NCBI GenBank assembly: GCA_016711705.1
Contig: JADJSK010000013.1
Span: forward strand, 186,001-250,000
DNA: 64,000 nt
Reading direction: 5' to 3'
Source: Candidatus Brachybacter algidus
GTDB lineage: Bacteria; Bacteroidota; Bacteroidia; Chitinophagales; Saprospiraceae
The notes under the pieces are model-generated. The model was not told the DNA's origin. It did not search any database and saw only the letters and a list, made by a program, of their open reading frames with translations. Below, piece after piece: positions 63,978 to 64,000 of this stretch. The first letter of the stretch is position 1, and every line of letters starts with the position of its first letter. The position numbers were made by a program, and so were the translations under genes.

Positions 63978-64000
63978 ATTTTATAGGAAGTCCTATGACT

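Overview
The window is AT-rich chromosomal DNA from a member of the Bacteroidota, most like the Saprospiria or related environmental lineages. This rests on type IX secretion (T9SS) C-terminal sorting tails on several proteins, families largely restricted to the phylum (DUF4290, DUF4270, GEVED, BACON, PorT-like barrels), LytS/LytTR signalling, an ECF sigma factor paired with an anti-sigma/barrel protein, and intergenic DNA full of short repeats. No rRNA, tRNA, CRISPR array, prophage or intact insertion sequence was seen. The species call is inference.

Layout. 1-6.2 kb: an edge-truncated secreted reprolysin-type metalloprotease, a DinB-fold protein, a WG-repeat protein and a frameshifted secreted beta-helix protein. 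6.4-21.1 kb: thirteen minus-strand genes with gaps of no more than about 45 nt, transcribed from 21133 down to 6453. They are a T9SS metalloprotease, a PorT-like barrel, a zinc-ribbon/FHA protein, an FHA-fused Ser/Thr kinase, an ExbD/MotB-like stator, a MotA/ExbB-like channel, a PP2C phosphatase with a periplasmic SPOR domain, a membrane Ser/Thr kinase, a barrel, a lipoprotein, two LytS-type histidine kinases and a LytTR regulator. This looks like an uncharacterised trans-envelope phospho-signalling system and is the main discovery candidate. Its two histidine kinases have complementary defects: one lacks the phospho-acceptor His, the other the glycine-rich ATP-lid motif.

21.1-34.6 kb: a 222-bp repeat array, ssb, a DUF1801 protein, a membrane-protein gene with an in-frame stop, an iodotyrosine-deiodinase-like flavoprotein, a membrane dipeptidase, an MscS channel, and an operon of an M20 amidohydrolase and two PLP racemases. 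35.0-39.2 kb: an RsbQ-like hydrolase followed by a stand-alone sigma-region-2-like protein, a second repeat array, a frameshifted glutathione peroxidase and a DoxX protein, all bracketed by two inverted copies of a MITE-like element. One copy has perfect 13-bp terminal inverted repeats and a 7-bp target duplication.

39.3-64 kb: a TPR histidine kinase without its acceptor His; mnmG, DUF4290, glmS, DUF4270 and a glycogen-synthase-like gene; a lipoprotein/ECF sigma/anti-sigma-barrel operon; a RelE-type toxin-antitoxin pair; a nucleoid-associated protein; a T9SS Ig-like protein; a five-copy 128-bp tandem array; recN, fabI, a small conserved protein, and a vanadium-haloperoxidase-type lipoprotein.

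Both frameshifts fall at a CCC/GGG run that is one base short, so they may be sequencing or assembly errors.
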